Below, piece after piece: positions 9,625-18,361 of a DNA stretch of 64,000 nucleotides. Under the pieces are notes generated by a model that saw only the letters and a list, made by a program, of their open reading frames with translations, ran no database searches and was not told where the DNA came from. Both the position numbers and the translations under genes were made by a program. The stretch spans positions 1 to 64,000 of the forward strand of contig JBKQTE010000092.1 of NCBI GenBank assembly GCA_052143315.1. The letters are read 5' to 3'. Each line of letters begins with the position of its first letter. Position 1 is the first letter of the stretch. Source of the DNA: DASZIT01 sp052143315. GTDB lineage: Bacteria; Actinomycetota; Acidimicrobiia; Acidimicrobiales; RAAP-2.

Positions 9625-11556
9625 ATGCAGGGTGGCCGGGGGATGGGAGGCGGCGGGGGCGGGGGTGCCGGGTTCGGCGGCGTCATGCGCCAGATGCGAC
9701 GGGACACCTCGGTCGTCCAGCAGGAGATCACCAAGGGCACCGCCAAGCGGATGCTCCGGTTCGCCCGCCCGTACCGGACCATCCTGATCCTCTTTCTGGT
9801 GTTGATCGTGGCGGACGCGGTGATCGGCGTGGTCAACCCGCTGCTGTTCAGGGCCATCATCAACCACGGCATCCTCGGCAAGGACTCCGGCCTGATCATC
9901 TCGCTGGCCCTGCTGGCGGCCGGTCTGTCGGTGCTCGACACCGGCCTCTCCATCGCCGAGCGGTGGGTGTCGGCCAAGGTGGGCGAGGGTCTCATCTTCG
10001 ACATGCGCTCGCAGGTCTTCGGCCATATCCAGAAGATGCCCATCGCCTTCTTCACCCGCACCCAGACCGGGGCCCTGATCAGCCGGCTCAACAACGACGT
10101 CCTCGGGGCCCAGCAGGCGTTCACCGACATCCTGTCGTCGGTGATCTCCAACCTGGTCAGCGTCACCCTGGTGCTGATCGTGATGTTCTTCCTGTCGTGG
10201 CAGATCACCCTGGTCAGCCTGGTCATCCTGCCGGTGTTCGTGATCCCGGCCAAACGAGTCGGACGGAGGCTCTCCTCCATCACCCGTGAGTCGTACGGCC
10301 TCAACGCCCAGATGAACACCACCATGACCGAACGGTTCAACGTCTCGGGCGCCCTGCTGGTCAAGCTGTTCGGCCGGCCGGCCGAGGAGCGCAGGGGCTT
10401 CGAGGCCAAGGCCGGCAGGGTGCGCGACATCGGAGTGACCCAGGCCATGTACGCCCGGGTGTTCATCGCCGCCCTGACCCTGACCGCTTCGCTGGCCACC
10501 GCCCTGGTCTACGGCTGGGGTGGGGTCCGGGCGGTCGACGGCCAGCTCAGCGTGGGGACGGTGGTGGCCCTGGCCGCCTATCTGACCAGGCTGTACGGGC
10601 CGCTGACCTCGCTGTCCAACGTCCAGGTGGACGTGATGACCGCCTTGGTCTCGTTCGACCGGGTGTTCGAGATCCTCGACCTCCCCCCCATGATCGACGA
10701 CAAGCCCGGTGCCGGGCCCGTCCCACCCGGGCCGGCCCGGGTGGAGTTCTCCCACGTCGACTTCGGGTACCCGACCGCCGAAGAGGTCTCCCTGGCCTCG
10801 CTGGAGTCGGTGGCGGTGCTGGACACCACGGTGTCCCAACAGGTCCTCTTCGATGTCTCCTTCACCGCCGAGCCGGGCCAGCTGGTGGCGCTGGTGGGCC
10901 CGTCCGGGGCGGGAAAGACGACGATCAGCCATCTCCTCCCCCGGCTCTACGACGTGACGGGCGGGTCGGTCCGCATCAACGGCGTCGACGTGCGCGACGT
11001 CACCCTGGCGTCCTTGACCGACACCGTGGGGGTGGTCACCCAGGACGCCCACCTGTTCCACGAGACCATCCGGGACAACCTCCGTTACGCCATGCCCGAC
11101 GCCACCGACGCCGACCTGGCCGCCGCCCTGGAGGGTGCCCAGATCTCCTCGCTGATCGACTCCCTCCCCGACGGCGTGGACACCGTGGTCGGCGACCGCG
11201 GCTACCGCCTGTCCGGGGGCGAGAAGCAGCGACTGGCCATCGCCCGCCTGCTGTTGAAGGCGCCCGAGGTGGTGGTGCTGGACGAGGCCACGGCCCACCT
11301 CGACTCCGAGTCGGAGGTGGCGGTCCAGCGGGCGTTGGCCACCGCCCTCGAGGGGCGGACATCGCTGGTCATCGCCCACCGCCTGTCGACCGTACGGGAG
11401 GCCGATCTCATCCTGGTCCTCGACCACGGTCGGATCGTCGAGCGGGGCCGTCACGACGAGCTGCTGGCGGTCGACGGGGTCTACGCCGAGCTCTACCGGA
11501 TCCAGTTCCAGGGGCAGGAGCCCGCCGGGCCCGCCTCCGGAGCCGGCACCGGCTGA
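9625..11556 (+). CDS. ABC exporter, fused membrane and ATPase domains
   Basis: A 643-residue half-transporter. A glycine-rich tail (MQGGRGMGGGGGGG) leads into a six-helix membrane domain (about residues 50-330), then a nucleotide-binding domain with Walker A GPSGAGKTT, signature LSGGEKQR, Walker B VVVLDEAT and the IAHRLSTVR switch histidine. It likely works as a dimer exporting a hydrophobic or peptide molecule. It is transcribed divergently from the NRPS with only 97 bp between the starts, so it is a good candidate for product export or self-resistance. The ATG was chosen because a -10 hexamer sits seven nucleotides before it; upstream in-frame sequence would overlap the NRPS start. Confidence 0.88.
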   Translation: MQGGRGMGGGGGGGAGFGGVMRQMRRDTSVVQQEITKGTAKRMLRFARPYRTILILFLVLIVADAVIGVVNPLLFRAIINHGILGKDSGLIISLALLAAGLSVLDTGLSIAERWVSAKVGEGLIFDMRSQVFGHIQKMPIAFFTRTQTGALISRLNNDVLGAQQAFTDILSSVISNLVSVTLVLIVMFFLSWQITLVSLVILPVFVIPAKRVGRRLSSITRESYGLNAQMNTTMTERFNVSGALLVKLFGRPAEERRGFEAKAGRVRDIGVTQAMYARVFIAALTLTASLATALVYGWGGVRAVDGQLSVGTVVALAAYLTRLYGPLTSLSNVQVDVMTALVSFDRVFEILDLPPMIDDKPGAGPVPPGPARVEFSHVDFGYPTAEEVSLASLESVAVLDTTVSQQVLFDVSFTAEPGQLVALVGPSGAGKTTISHLLPRLYDVTGGSVRINGVDVRDVTLASLTDTVGVVTQDAHLFHETIRDNLRYAMPDATDADLAAALEGAQISSLIDSLPDGVDTVVGDRGYRLSGGEKQRLAIARLLLKAPEVVVLDEATAHLDSESEVAVQRALATALEGRTSLVIAHRLSTVREADLILVLDHGRIVERGRHDELLAVDGVYAELYRIQFQGQEPAGPASGAGTG

Positions 11557-11577
11557 CCGGACGTCGCCGGCCGGGGG

Positions 11578-12153
11578 TCAGGCGGCGAACAGCTTGCGGA
11601 TGGTCAGCGACGTGAAGATCTGCAGGAGCCCGTAGATCATCAACCAGATGCCCATGATGTAGACCAGCACGTGGAGGGTGATGGACGGGACCACCAGGGT
11701 GGCGATCCCGGCGGCCACGCCGAGCAGGCCCATCACGATGCGGAACCCGCGTCCGGGCAGGCCGTGCCGCCCGTAGGCGGCGAAGAACTCGATCAGGCCG
11801 CCGACGATCCAGAACAGGCCGAGCAGGAAGGTCAGGGTGGCGATGGTATCGAAGGTGTGGCGGAGGATGCACACGCCGATGATGACCGCCAGCAGCCCGA
11901 GCACGGCGACCAGGGCCCTGGTGCCGCCGGTGTCGCGGTCGTCGGCGATGGCCATGACGATGTGGAAGAGACCGCTGACGAACAGCCAGATGCCCAGCAG
12001 GATGGCGAAGCCGTAGATCGTCGCCCTCGGCTGCAGGACCACCAGGATGCCCAGGAGGAGGGTGGCGATGCCGAAGGCCAGCACCCAGCCCCACGAGCGC
12101 CCGATGAGGCTGAGGGGATCGTCGTTCTCGCTGTCGATGGTGATGTGGACCAT
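11578..12153 (-). CDS. HdeD/DUF308-family membrane protein
   Basis: A 191-residue integral membrane protein with about six hydrophobic helices arranged as repeated helix pairs (for example GWVLAFGIATLLLGILVVL, ILLGIWLFVSGLFHIVMAI, GLFWIVGGLIEFFAAYG). This is the HdeD/DUF308 layout, linked to acid resistance in enterobacteria but of unknown function in actinobacteria. The start is the ATG of MVHITIDSE; upstream frame sequence is low in hydrophobicity and looks non-coding. It converges with the ABC exporter and ends 21 nt from it. Confidence 0.8.
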   Translation of the reverse strand: MVHITIDSENDDPLSLIGRSWGWVLAFGIATLLLGILVVLQPRATIYGFAILLGIWLFVSGLFHIVMAIADDRDTGGTRALVAVLGLLAVIIGVCILRHTFDTIATLTFLLGLFWIVGGLIEFFAAYGRHGLPGRGFRIVMGLLGVAAGIATLVVPSITLHVLVYIMGIWLMIYGLLQIFTSLTIRKLFAA

Positions 12154-12247
12154 GGGGACCCCCGCTGCCGGTGGGGCGCCGACCGGCGCGCCACGCTCGG
12201 CCTCCAACACTAGGACGCCGGTGGCGGCACCGCGCGGACCGGGCCGC

Positions 12248-13138
12248 TCAGGCGGGCACCGTGCCCACCAGCTCCTCGCTGACCCTCCACAGCCTGGCCG
12301 CCGCCTCGTGGTCACGGCCGGCGGCGGAGGTGGCGTGCTCCCGGCACTGCACGAAGTAGCGGCCCGTCACCCCGGCCACGTCGGGCGACGACGCCAGGTA
12401 CACCGAGGTCCGGGCTCCCTGGTCCGGGGTCAGCACGAACGGCCTGATCACCCTGAGGCCGAAGGTCAGGAACCCGTGGGTGTCACCGTCACGCCCGTAC
12501 CCGGTGGCCACCGTGCCCGGATGCAGCGCATTGGCGGTCACCCCGCGGCCGTCCAGCCGTCGGGCCAGTTCGGTGGTGAACAGGACGTTGGCCAGCTTGG
12601 AGCGGGCGTAGGCCCGCATTCCCCGGTAGTTGTGCCGTGACTGCAGGTCGTCGAAGTCGAGGCCGCCACGGGCCGACCGGTGGGCAATGGACGCCACGTT
12701 CACCACCCGGGCCGGAGCCGACGCCACCAGCCGGTCGGTCAGCAGCGCGGTGAGGAGGAACGGCGCCAGGTGGTTGACCGCCAGCGTCGCCTCGTAGCCG
12801 TCCACCGTCTCGGTCCGATCGGTCAGGACCACCCCAGCGTTGTTGACCAGCACGTCGATGCGGTCGTACCGGTCGAGGAGCTCGGCGGCCCCCTGACGGA
12901 GCGAGGACAGGTCGGCCAGGTCGAAGAGCACCAGGTCGACCGAGTCGCTGCCGGTGGCCTGGCGGATGTCGGCCACCGCCGCCCGGCCACGGTCCCCGTT
13001 CCGGGCGGTGACCACCGTCCGGGCCCCGGCGCCGGCCAACGCCATGGCGGTGGCCCGACCGATCCCGGAGCTCCCCCCGGTGACGACCACCGTCCGGCCG
13101 GCCATCGACGGGACCCGCCCGGGAGACGTTCGACTCAC
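12248..13138 (-). CDS. SDR-family oxidoreductase (retinol-dehydrogenase/WWOX-like subgroup)
   Basis: A 296-residue SDR with TGGSSGIG for NAD(P), NNAGV, a serine in NVASIAH and the catalytic YARSK. The HPGTVATG motif and longer C-terminus resemble the retinol-dehydrogenase/protochlorophyllide-reductase-like subgroup common in actinobacteria. I chose the GTG of VSRTSPGR because TACGGT lies six nucleotides upstream, as in other leaderless genes here; an ATG 33 nt further in (13105) is the alternative. The substrate is unknown. Confidence 0.8.
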   Translation of the reverse strand: MSRTSPGRVPSMAGRTVVVTGGSSGIGRATAMALAGAGARTVVTARNGDRGRAAVADIRQATGSDSVDLVLFDLADLSSLRQGAAELLDRYDRIDVLVNNAGVVLTDRTETVDGYEATLAVNHLAPFLLTALLTDRLVASAPARVVNVASIAHRSARGGLDFDDLQSRHNYRGMRAYARSKLANVLFTTELARRLDGRGVTANALHPGTVATGYGRDGDTHGFLTFGLRVIRPFVLTPDQGARTSVYLASSPDVAGVTGRYFVQCREHATSAAGRDHEAAARLWRVSEELVGTVPA

Positions 13139-13144
13139 GTGCCG

Positions 13145-13150
13145 ACCGTA
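13145..13150 (-). promoter_or_regulatory. TACGGT -10 hexamer before leaderless SDR
   Basis: Read on the minus strand, TACGGT is followed by six nucleotides and the GTG at 13138. It supports the GTG start over the internal ATG. Confidence 0.4.
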
Positions 13151-13314
13151 GCCGGAACCGGCTCGCCGGTCAGGTTCGAGCTCGTCGAGGCTCCGGTCCT
13201 TGATCGACGGCACCTTCTCGGGGGAGGACGAAGGCCACGACGGCCGGGCGGGTGCCGGCCGACAGGGCGCCCGCCACCTCAGACGTCCCGGACGGTCACC
13301 GGCGCTGGCGCGAC

Positions 13315-14076
13315 TCAGCGCTCCTGGTCCGTCGGCCGGATCAGGAGCTCGTTGACCGCCACGCGGCGGTGGCGGGTCACCGTGAAGGCGATGGCCTCGG
13401 CGATGTCCTCGGCCTGGAGCAGCTCCATCCGGCCGAAGGTGGAGCGCATGCCCTCCAGCACCTCCGGACGAAGATGGGTCGCCAGCTCGGTCGCCACCGC
13501 TCCGGGCTCGATGATCGACACCCGGACGTGCCGCCCGGTGACCTCCTGGCGCAAGGACTCGGAGAACGCCACCACTCCGAACTTGGTGGCGTTGTACACG
13601 CCGCTGCCGGAGCGGGCCACCCTGCCCGCCACCGAGCTGACGTTGACCACGTCGGCGACCTGGCGGGGCCCACCGGCGGCCGCCTCGAGGAGGTGGGGCA
13701 GGGCGGCGTGGGTGGCGTAGAGCAGGCCGAGCATGTTGAGCTCCACCATCCGCCGCCACTCCTCCACCGGGGCACCCTCGACGGGTCCGAGGAGCATCAC
13801 CCCGGCGTTGTTGACCAGAGTGTCGAGACGCCCGAGCTCGGACACCGTGCGCTCGACCATCGAGCGGGCCTGGGCCTCGTGGGTGACGTCGGTCTCCAGC
13901 ACCAGCACCCGGCTGCCGGGGCCGATCCGCTCGGCCAGTGACTCCAGCCGATCGCGCCGCCGGGCGGCGATGGCCACACTGGCCCCCTCTGCGGCCAGGG
14001 CGACGGCGGTGGCCTCCCCGATGCCGCTCGACGCGCCGGTGACCAGAGCGACGGTTCGCTCGAGTCGACCTGCCAT
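13315..14076 (-). CDS. SDR-family oxidoreductase (classical, YdfG/clavulanate-dehydrogenase-like)
   Basis: A 253-residue classical SDR with TGASSGIGEAT, NNAGVM, a serine in VSSVAGR and YNATK as catalytic Tyr/Lys. IIEPGAVATEL follows, a motif typical of NADP-dependent YdfG-like dehydrogenases. The ATG of MAGRLERT is preceded by GGAGGAAG at eight nucleotides, which decides the start over longer frames. It lies 29 nt after the end of the ClC gene on the same strand, so the two may be co-transcribed. The substrate is not assignable. Confidence 0.85.
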   Translation of the reverse strand: MAGRLERTVALVTGASSGIGEATAVALAAEGASVAIAARRRDRLESLAERIGPGSRVLVLETDVTHEAQARSMVERTVSELGRLDTLVNNAGVMLLGPVEGAPVEEWRRMVELNMLGLLYATHAALPHLLEAAAGGPRQVADVVNVSSVAGRVARSGSGVYNATKFGVVAFSESLRQEVTGRHVRVSIIEPGAVATELATHLRPEVLEGMRSTFGRMELLQAEDIAEAIAFTVTRHRRVAVNELLIRPTDQER

Positions 14077-14104
14077 GGTGCTTCCTCCAGTCTCGATGGT
14101 TGGG

Positions 14105-15463
14105 TCAGGCGACGGCGGCGGCCGGAACCGGCGTGGTGGCCGGGACCGGGCTGAGCCGGGCGACGGTGACATAGGCCACCGCCACCGTCACCACGATCAG
14201 CGGGTCGACGGCCAGGCCCTCGCTGGCCAGGAGCAGGCCGGCCAGCATGGCCGAGGACAAGGGGAGCCGGAGCATGCCGGTGCTCATGCCGGCCAGGCCG
14301 CAGGCCAGGCCGGGTACCAGACCGAAGCCGGGAAGGTGGGACAGGAGGATCCCTCCGGCGGCGCCGATGAACAGCGCCGGGAAGATGGGGCCCCCTCGGA
14401 AGCTGCTCAGCGACACCCCGTAGGCCACGACCTTGCACCCGATCAGCAAGGCGAGGGCGCCGAGCGACCAGGCAGCGGCATGGCTCACCAGCGGGCCGAG
14501 GAAGGTCTGGCCGGAGAAGAGGACGTCCTGGGCGCTCCTCCCCGAGCCCAGGGCGAACACCAGGGCCAGCGCCCCGATCACCACGCCCATCAACGGGGTG
14601 ACCGTCACCAGATGGGCGGTGGAGAACGGACGGAGGTACAGCGCCAGCCTCCGGATCGCCCACGACAGCAGCGCCGACGCCAGGCCGACGGCCACCGCCC
14701 AGCAGAAGTCGACGAAGGTGGGGTCGGTGAACCCGGGGAGGTGGGGCAGGGCAAGCGAGAAGGTTCCCAGTCCGGTCCAGCGACCCATGCCCACCGACAC
14801 CAGGGCGCCGATGCCGGAGGCCAGCAGGCCCGGCAGCAGGATGAGCGACAGCATGGCCCCTCCCACGCCCACCGCCTCCATCAGGAAGAACGCCGCCAGC
14901 AACGGGGAGCCGAAGATGGTGCCGAGAGCGGCAAAGCTGCCGGCGGCGGCGATCACCGTGTAGGCCATCTGCGGGGCGTCCTGGCGGGCCAGCCGGACGG
15001 CGATCAGCCCCAGCCCGCCGCCGATGGCGATCAGCGGCGCCTCCGGGCCGAGCACCACCCCGAGACCGAGGGTGACGGTGGCGGCGATGACGATGCCGGG
15101 AAGATCGGGGATGGTCGGTGCCCCCGGCGACAGGCCGTCGGCCGGGGAGTGGCCGCCGTTGCCGTGCACGTAGCGGAGGGAGAGCCCGACGATGCCACCG
15201 GCCGCACCGACCACCGGGATCCCCCACCACGACGGGGCCGAGCCGTAGCCGAGCACGTGGGGCAGGTGGTCGAACACACCTTTCTGGATCACCGATACCA
15301 GCTGTAGGAACCCGAAGGCGGCCAGCGCCACCGGTACGCCGATCACCGCCGACAGACCGAGGATGACCAGGTAGCTCCGGCTCCGCAGGAGCTGGTCCGG
15401 GTCGGGAGCGGCGGTCGGGGTCGCCGGGGTCGCCTCCCCGGTGGAGTTCCCCGGTTCCGCCAT
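14105..15463 (-). CDS. ClC-family chloride channel / Cl-/H+ antiporter
   Basis: A 452-residue membrane protein with about ten to twelve helices and a charged N-terminal tail. Pore motifs correspond to family positions but vary: GHSPADG for GSGIP, GPEAPL for GREGP, and SFRGGPIFPALFIG for the GxFxP loop. These variations are common in actinobacterial members annotated as voltage-gated chloride channels, so ion selectivity and whether it is a channel or exchanger stay open. TAGCTT lies six nucleotides before the ATG, another leaderless start. Confidence 0.85.
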   Translation of the reverse strand: MAEPGNSTGEATPATPTAAPDPDQLLRSRSYLVILGLSAVIGVPVALAAFGFLQLVSVIQKGVFDHLPHVLGYGSAPSWWGIPVVGAAGGIVGLSLRYVHGNGGHSPADGLSPGAPTIPDLPGIVIAATVTLGLGVVLGPEAPLIAIGGGLGLIAVRLARQDAPQMAYTVIAAAGSFAALGTIFGSPLLAAFFLMEAVGVGGAMLSLILLPGLLASGIGALVSVGMGRWTGLGTFSLALPHLPGFTDPTFVDFCWAVAVGLASALLSWAIRRLALYLRPFSTAHLVTVTPLMGVVIGALALVFALGSGRSAQDVLFSGQTFLGPLVSHAAAWSLGALALLIGCKVVAYGVSLSSFRGGPIFPALFIGAAGGILLSHLPGFGLVPGLACGLAGMSTGMLRLPLSSAMLAGLLLASEGLAVDPLIVVTVAVAYVTVARLSPVPATTPVPAAAVA

Positions 15464-15469
15464 GGCCGC

Positions 15470-15475
15470 AAGCTA
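15470..15475 (-). promoter_or_regulatory. TAGCTT -10 hexamer before leaderless ClC gene
   Basis: On the minus strand TAGCTT is followed by six nucleotides and the ATG at 15463. No ribosome binding site is seen between them. Confidence 0.45.
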
Positions 15476-15943
15476 GTCCGGCGCCCCGGGCTGGAACCGG
15501 CTGGTGAAGGAGACGAGCTCAGCGGACGAGTGCTTCCGGTGCTCCTCGTAGATCCGCCGGTAGCCGGTGTGGGCGAACCTCCACTCCTTCCCCACCCGCA
15601 CGTACCGGTCTTCGTACAGGCCGCTGCCCTCGAGCATGAAGTCGTACGCCGGCGCGAACACCTTGTCGGACAGGTACCAGGTGCCGATGGCGGTGCCGTC
15701 GTCGTGCACCTCGATCTCCGGATGGTGGCCCTGGTGGAGGGTGACCACGCCCGGGTCGGCCAGCGAGGTGGTCAGGAACTCCACGATCTCTGCCCGCCCG
15801 GCGTACGGACGGGGTGCCGACTCGTAGTCCGCCGTCCCGTCCTCGATGAACAGCCGGCCGAGCTCGTCGAACTGCTTGGTGTCGAGCAGCCTGAAGTAGG
15901 CGTACTTCAGGCGGCAGATGGCATCGGTCTCCTCAAGTGTCAT
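15473..15943 (-). CDS. SnoaL/NTF2-fold protein
   Basis: A 156-residue protein of the SnoaL-like/NTF2 fold. The pattern of an N-terminal helix (AICRLKYAYFRLLDTKQFDELGRLF), an early DG motif, a GRAEIVEF helix, and a Trp/Tyr-rich second half (TGYRRIYEEHRKH) is characteristic. Family members include polyketide cyclases, dehydratases and proteins of unknown role. GAGGAG precedes the ATG. It ends nine nucleotides upstream of the ClC start, and the ClC -10 hexamer overlaps its 3' end. Function not assignable. Confidence 0.7.
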   Translation of the reverse strand: MTLEETDAICRLKYAYFRLLDTKQFDELGRLFIEDGTADYESAPRPYAGRAEIVEFLTTSLADPGVVTLHQGHHPEIEVHDDGTAIGTWYLSDKVFAPAYDFMLEGSGLYEDRYVRVGKEWRFAHTGYRRIYEEHRKHSSAELVSFTSRFQPGAPD

Positions 15944-16028
15944 CGTCGCTCCTCGTCAAATCCGGCGTTCCCGAGTGTACCGAGGACGTTTGAGATGGCT
16001 CGGGCCAGGGCATCACGGCGTTACGCAC

Positions 16029-16547
16029 ATGGGGATCGAAAGGGGTGCAGGGGTGCTGCCGATCGTGCTGGGTACTGCTACTGGCGTAGCTCGTCGCCGG
16101 GTCGGGCGTCGCCCCGAGGAAGAGCGGGGAGGAGCACACGGACCCACAGAAGGGCCGAGACGGCCGGTCCGGACGTCCCGCACCACGCCGCTCCCCGCTG
16201 GCACGTCGACCGCCTCGGTGGCGCGCTCGTTCGTGCGGGCGGTGCTCCACGAGTGGCAGCTGGCGCGGCTCGAACCGGACGCCAGCCTGCTGGCGACCGA
16301 GCTGGTGACCAACGGGCTGCGGCACGGGGCCGGGTCTCGCTGGATGCGGCTGAGCGTCCGGGCCGGGCGGCTCCGGATCGCGGTGGCCGACCGCCAGCCC
16401 ATGGGCTCGCCCCGACGGCAGCACCCCTCGCTGACCGCCGAGAGCGGGCGGGGTCTGGCCATGGTGGAGGCGATGGCCGACACCTGGGGGACCCGCCGCC
16501 TCCGACTGCGTGGGGGCAAGGTCGTCTGGTGCGAGCTGCAGATCTGA
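16029..16547 (+). CDS. HATPase-domain protein, anti-sigma-factor (RsbW-like)
   Basis: A 172-residue protein whose C-terminal 110 residues form a histidine-kinase-type ATPase fold of the RsbW/SpoIIAB kind. The N box is LLATELVTNGLRHG and the G box SGRGLAMVEAMADTWG. Such proteins bind or phosphorylate STAS partners and hold sigma factors. The N-terminal 50 residues are basic and low in complexity. The start is uncertain: the ATG of MGIERGAG is given, and a GTG at 16053 with AAAGGGG before it is equally good. It stands near a complete sigma/RsbW/STAS set and may feed into the same circuit. Confidence 0.72.
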   Translation: MGIERGAGVLPIVLGTATGVARRRVGRRPEEERGGAHGPTEGPRRPVRTSRTTPLPAGTSTASVARSFVRAVLHEWQLARLEPDASLLATELVTNGLRHGAGSRWMRLSVRAGRLRIAVADRQPMGSPRRQHPSLTAESGRGLAMVEAMADTWGTRRLRLRGGKVVWCELQI

Positions 16548-16557
16548 CCGTCCCGGA

Positions 16558-16791
16558 TCAGGCCGCCCGTGAGGCACTCTCGTGGCGTCGGCGGGCCAGA
16601 CCCCGGGGGGGCCGGGAGGCTATCGCCGACATGTCGTGGAGCGCGCAGTACTCGGCGCTGTTGTAGATCGAGAGCCGGGCGTTGCAGTCGGCATGGGTGC
16701 ACACCCGATCGGCCCCGTAGACGGCGGGCGCTCCGTGCTCACCGAGCCCCTCGGCACTGATCGACCCATTCCGTATCGAGATCTCCGGCAC
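16558..16791 (-). CDS. Small putative zinc-binding protein
   Basis: A 77-residue protein starting with GTG behind a strong GAGGAGG. Its centre contains CTHADC, LSIYN and YCALH, giving the C-x4-C ... C-x2-H pattern of a small zinc-finger-like fold. The rest is polar and disordered, with a basic C-terminus (RPPRGLARRRHES). I recognise the pattern as recurring in actinobacteria but know no function. It is transcribed in the same direction as the sigma-factor operon and lies 102 nt downstream of it, so it may be read through from there. Confidence 0.55.
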   Translation of the reverse strand: MPEISIRNGSISAEGLGEHGAPAVYGADRVCTHADCNARLSIYNSAEYCALHDMSAIASRPPRGLARRRHESASRAA

Positions 16792-16893
16792 GGTGCAACC
16801 TCCTCGTCGATGGCTCTTCGGACCCGAGCTACCCCCCGGATGCGACGGCCAAACATGGGAGGTGCCGAGGCCGGCGCCACCGGAGCACGAGTC

Positions 16894-17640
16894 CTACGGG
16901 TCGTACCGGAACGCCTCGCGCAGCTGGTCGAGGCTGGCGGCCAGCAGCCGGGAGACGTGCATCTGGCTGATCCCCACCCGGGAGGCGATCTCCGACTGGG
17001 TCAGGCCGTCGATGAACCGGAGCCTGACGATCTGCCGGCTCCGCTCGGGCAGGGCGGCGAGGGCCGGCTCGAGCACCGACCGCTCCTCGACCATGCTCGC
17101 CCCGGAGTCCTCGGTGGACAGTCGGTCCCCCAGGTTGACGCTCCCCGCCCCGGTGGCGTCGAGGGAGGCCGACCGGTAGCCCTGGCCCGCCTCCATGGCC
17201 TCCATGATCGCCTCCTCGGAGCAGCCGGCGGCTCCGGCCAGCTCGGCCACCGTCGGTGATCGGCCGAGCCGGTGGCCGAGCGTCTCGGAGAGGGCGCCGA
17301 GCTCGAGATAGAGCTCCTGGACTCGGCGGGGTGCGCGCACCGCCCAGCCGCGGTCGCGGAAGTGGCGCTTCAGCTCACCGATGATGGTGCCGGTGGCGAA
17401 GGTGCTGAACGCCACGTTCCGGCCGGGATCGTAGCGGTCGACCGCGTTGATGAGGGCGATCGAGGCCACCTGGGCCAGGTCGTCGTAGGACTGGCCCCGA
17501 TGGGCGAACCGGTGGGCCAGGCGCCGGGCCAGGCCGATGTTCTCACTGACCAGACGGTCCCGGAGGCCGCGGTCCCGGGTCCGGACGAACTCGACCCACA
17601 GCTCGGTCGACGTCGACGGGTTCCCGGCGGCGTCGACCAT
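16894..17640 (-). CDS. RNA polymerase sigma factor, SigB/SigF/FliA type (sigma-70 group 3)
   Basis: A 248-residue group 3 sigma factor. Region 2 is at about residues 30-110 (NIGLARRLAHRFAHRG, DLAQVASIALINAVDRYDP, FSTFATGTIIGELKRHFRD), region 3 at 115-170 and region 4 at 190-245 (LPERSRQIVRLRFIDGLTQ with helix-turn-helix SEIASRVGISQMHVSRLL). Its ATG overlaps the stop of the RsbW-like gene (TGATG), so the anti-sigma factor and sigma factor are translationally coupled. It would direct RNA polymerase to stress promoters once RsbW is drawn off by the STAS protein. Confidence 0.92.
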   Translation of the reverse strand: MVDAAGNPSTSTELWVEFVRTRDRGLRDRLVSENIGLARRLAHRFAHRGQSYDDLAQVASIALINAVDRYDPGRNVAFSTFATGTIIGELKRHFRDRGWAVRAPRRVQELYLELGALSETLGHRLGRSPTVAELAGAAGCSEEAIMEAMEAGQGYRSASLDATGAGSVNLGDRLSTEDSGASMVEERSVLEPALAALPERSRQIVRLRFIDGLTQSEIASRVGISQMHVSRLLAASLDQLREAFRYDP

Positions 17641-18023
17641 CAACCGGCAACCCTGCTCCCGCGTTTGCGGATCCACGCCTGCGACCGACCTCCGACGGGC
17701 CCGGACCCGTGCTCGTCGACCAGGGCCTCGATGATCCGTAAGGAGAAGTCGTCGACCGCCACGGCCCGGACGTCCTCGTGCTCGTCGGGCTGGTGGGAGC
17801 ACTCCACAGTCACGACGACGTCGTCGCGGATGAACCGGAGGTGGACGATGCCGCCCTGCGCCCCGCCGATGACCGACAGGCACAGCTCCTCGGTGACCAG
17901 GCGGAGATCCTCGATCTCCTCGATCCCGAAGTCAGCTCGCGAGGCCACGGTGGCAGCGGTGAGGCGGGCCAGGACGAGCAGGTCGGCCTCGACCGGGATC
18001 GACAGGTCGACGACGTCGGTCAC
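17640..18023 (-). CDS. rsbW: Anti-sigma factor, RsbW-like ATPase
   Basis: A 127-residue protein with the HATPase fold of anti-sigma factors: EIEDLRLVTEELCLSVIGG corresponds to the N box, and FSLRIIEALVDEHG to the later G-box region in diverged form. It sits between the STAS gene and the sigma gene, overlapping both by one codon (GTGA and TGATG), the classic partner-switching order. Expected role: bind the sigma factor when unstressed and phosphorylate the STAS serine. The ATP-binding glycines are weak, so kinase activity is less certain than binding. Confidence 0.8.
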   Translation of the reverse strand: MTDVVDLSIPVEADLLVLARLTAATVASRADFGIEEIEDLRLVTEELCLSVIGGAQGGIVHLRFIRDDVVVTVECSHQPDEHEDVRAVAVDDFSLRIIEALVDEHGSGPVGGRSQAWIRKRGSRVAG

Positions 18024-18361
18024 CCGGCCACCGCCGCCGCCACGGTGTCGAAGATGGGGAAGACGCTCACCAGGTCGGTGATCTCGAACACCTTGAGGAT
18101 CCGCGCCTCGGTGACCACCAGCCGGAGCACCGACCCGACGTCCCCCAGCCGCCGGTAGGCACCGACCAGGACGCCCAGTGCCGTCGAGTCGATGAAGGTG
18201 ACACTGGTCAGGTCCACCACCACTACCCGGTCGTGCCCGGTCTCGTGGGCCACCAGACGCTCACGAAGGGCCGGGGCGGTGGCCATGTCGATCTCCCCGG
18301 CCACCGCCACCACCGGGACCTCGCCGTGGCGCGTCTCGCCGATTTCGAACGTCATCTCCAT
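18020..18361 (-). CDS. rsbV: STAS-domain anti-sigma factor antagonist (RsbV-like)
   Basis: A 113-residue STAS protein. VDLTSVTFIDSTALGVLVG carries the conserved serine that is phosphorylated by the partner kinase and dephosphorylated by a SpoIIE-type phosphatase. The ATG of MEMTFEIG is preceded by GAGAGGA. It is first in the operon with RsbW and the sigma factor, and is divergent from the SpoIIE phosphatase gene across 276 bp. When dephosphorylated it should bind RsbW and free the sigma factor. Confidence 0.9.
   Translation of the reverse strand: MEMTFEIGETRHGEVPVVAVAGEIDMATAPALRERLVAHETGHDRVVVVDLTSVTFIDSTALGVLVGAYRRLGDVGSVLRLVVTEARILKVFEITDLVSVFPIFDTVAAAVAG

Noticed and set aside
12461..12481. 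Further partial match to the DosR-like box (minus strand CTGACCTTCGGCCTC)
   Set aside because: It matches at 12 of 15 positions, lacks the CCCT end and lies in the middle of an SDR coding region with no downstream start.
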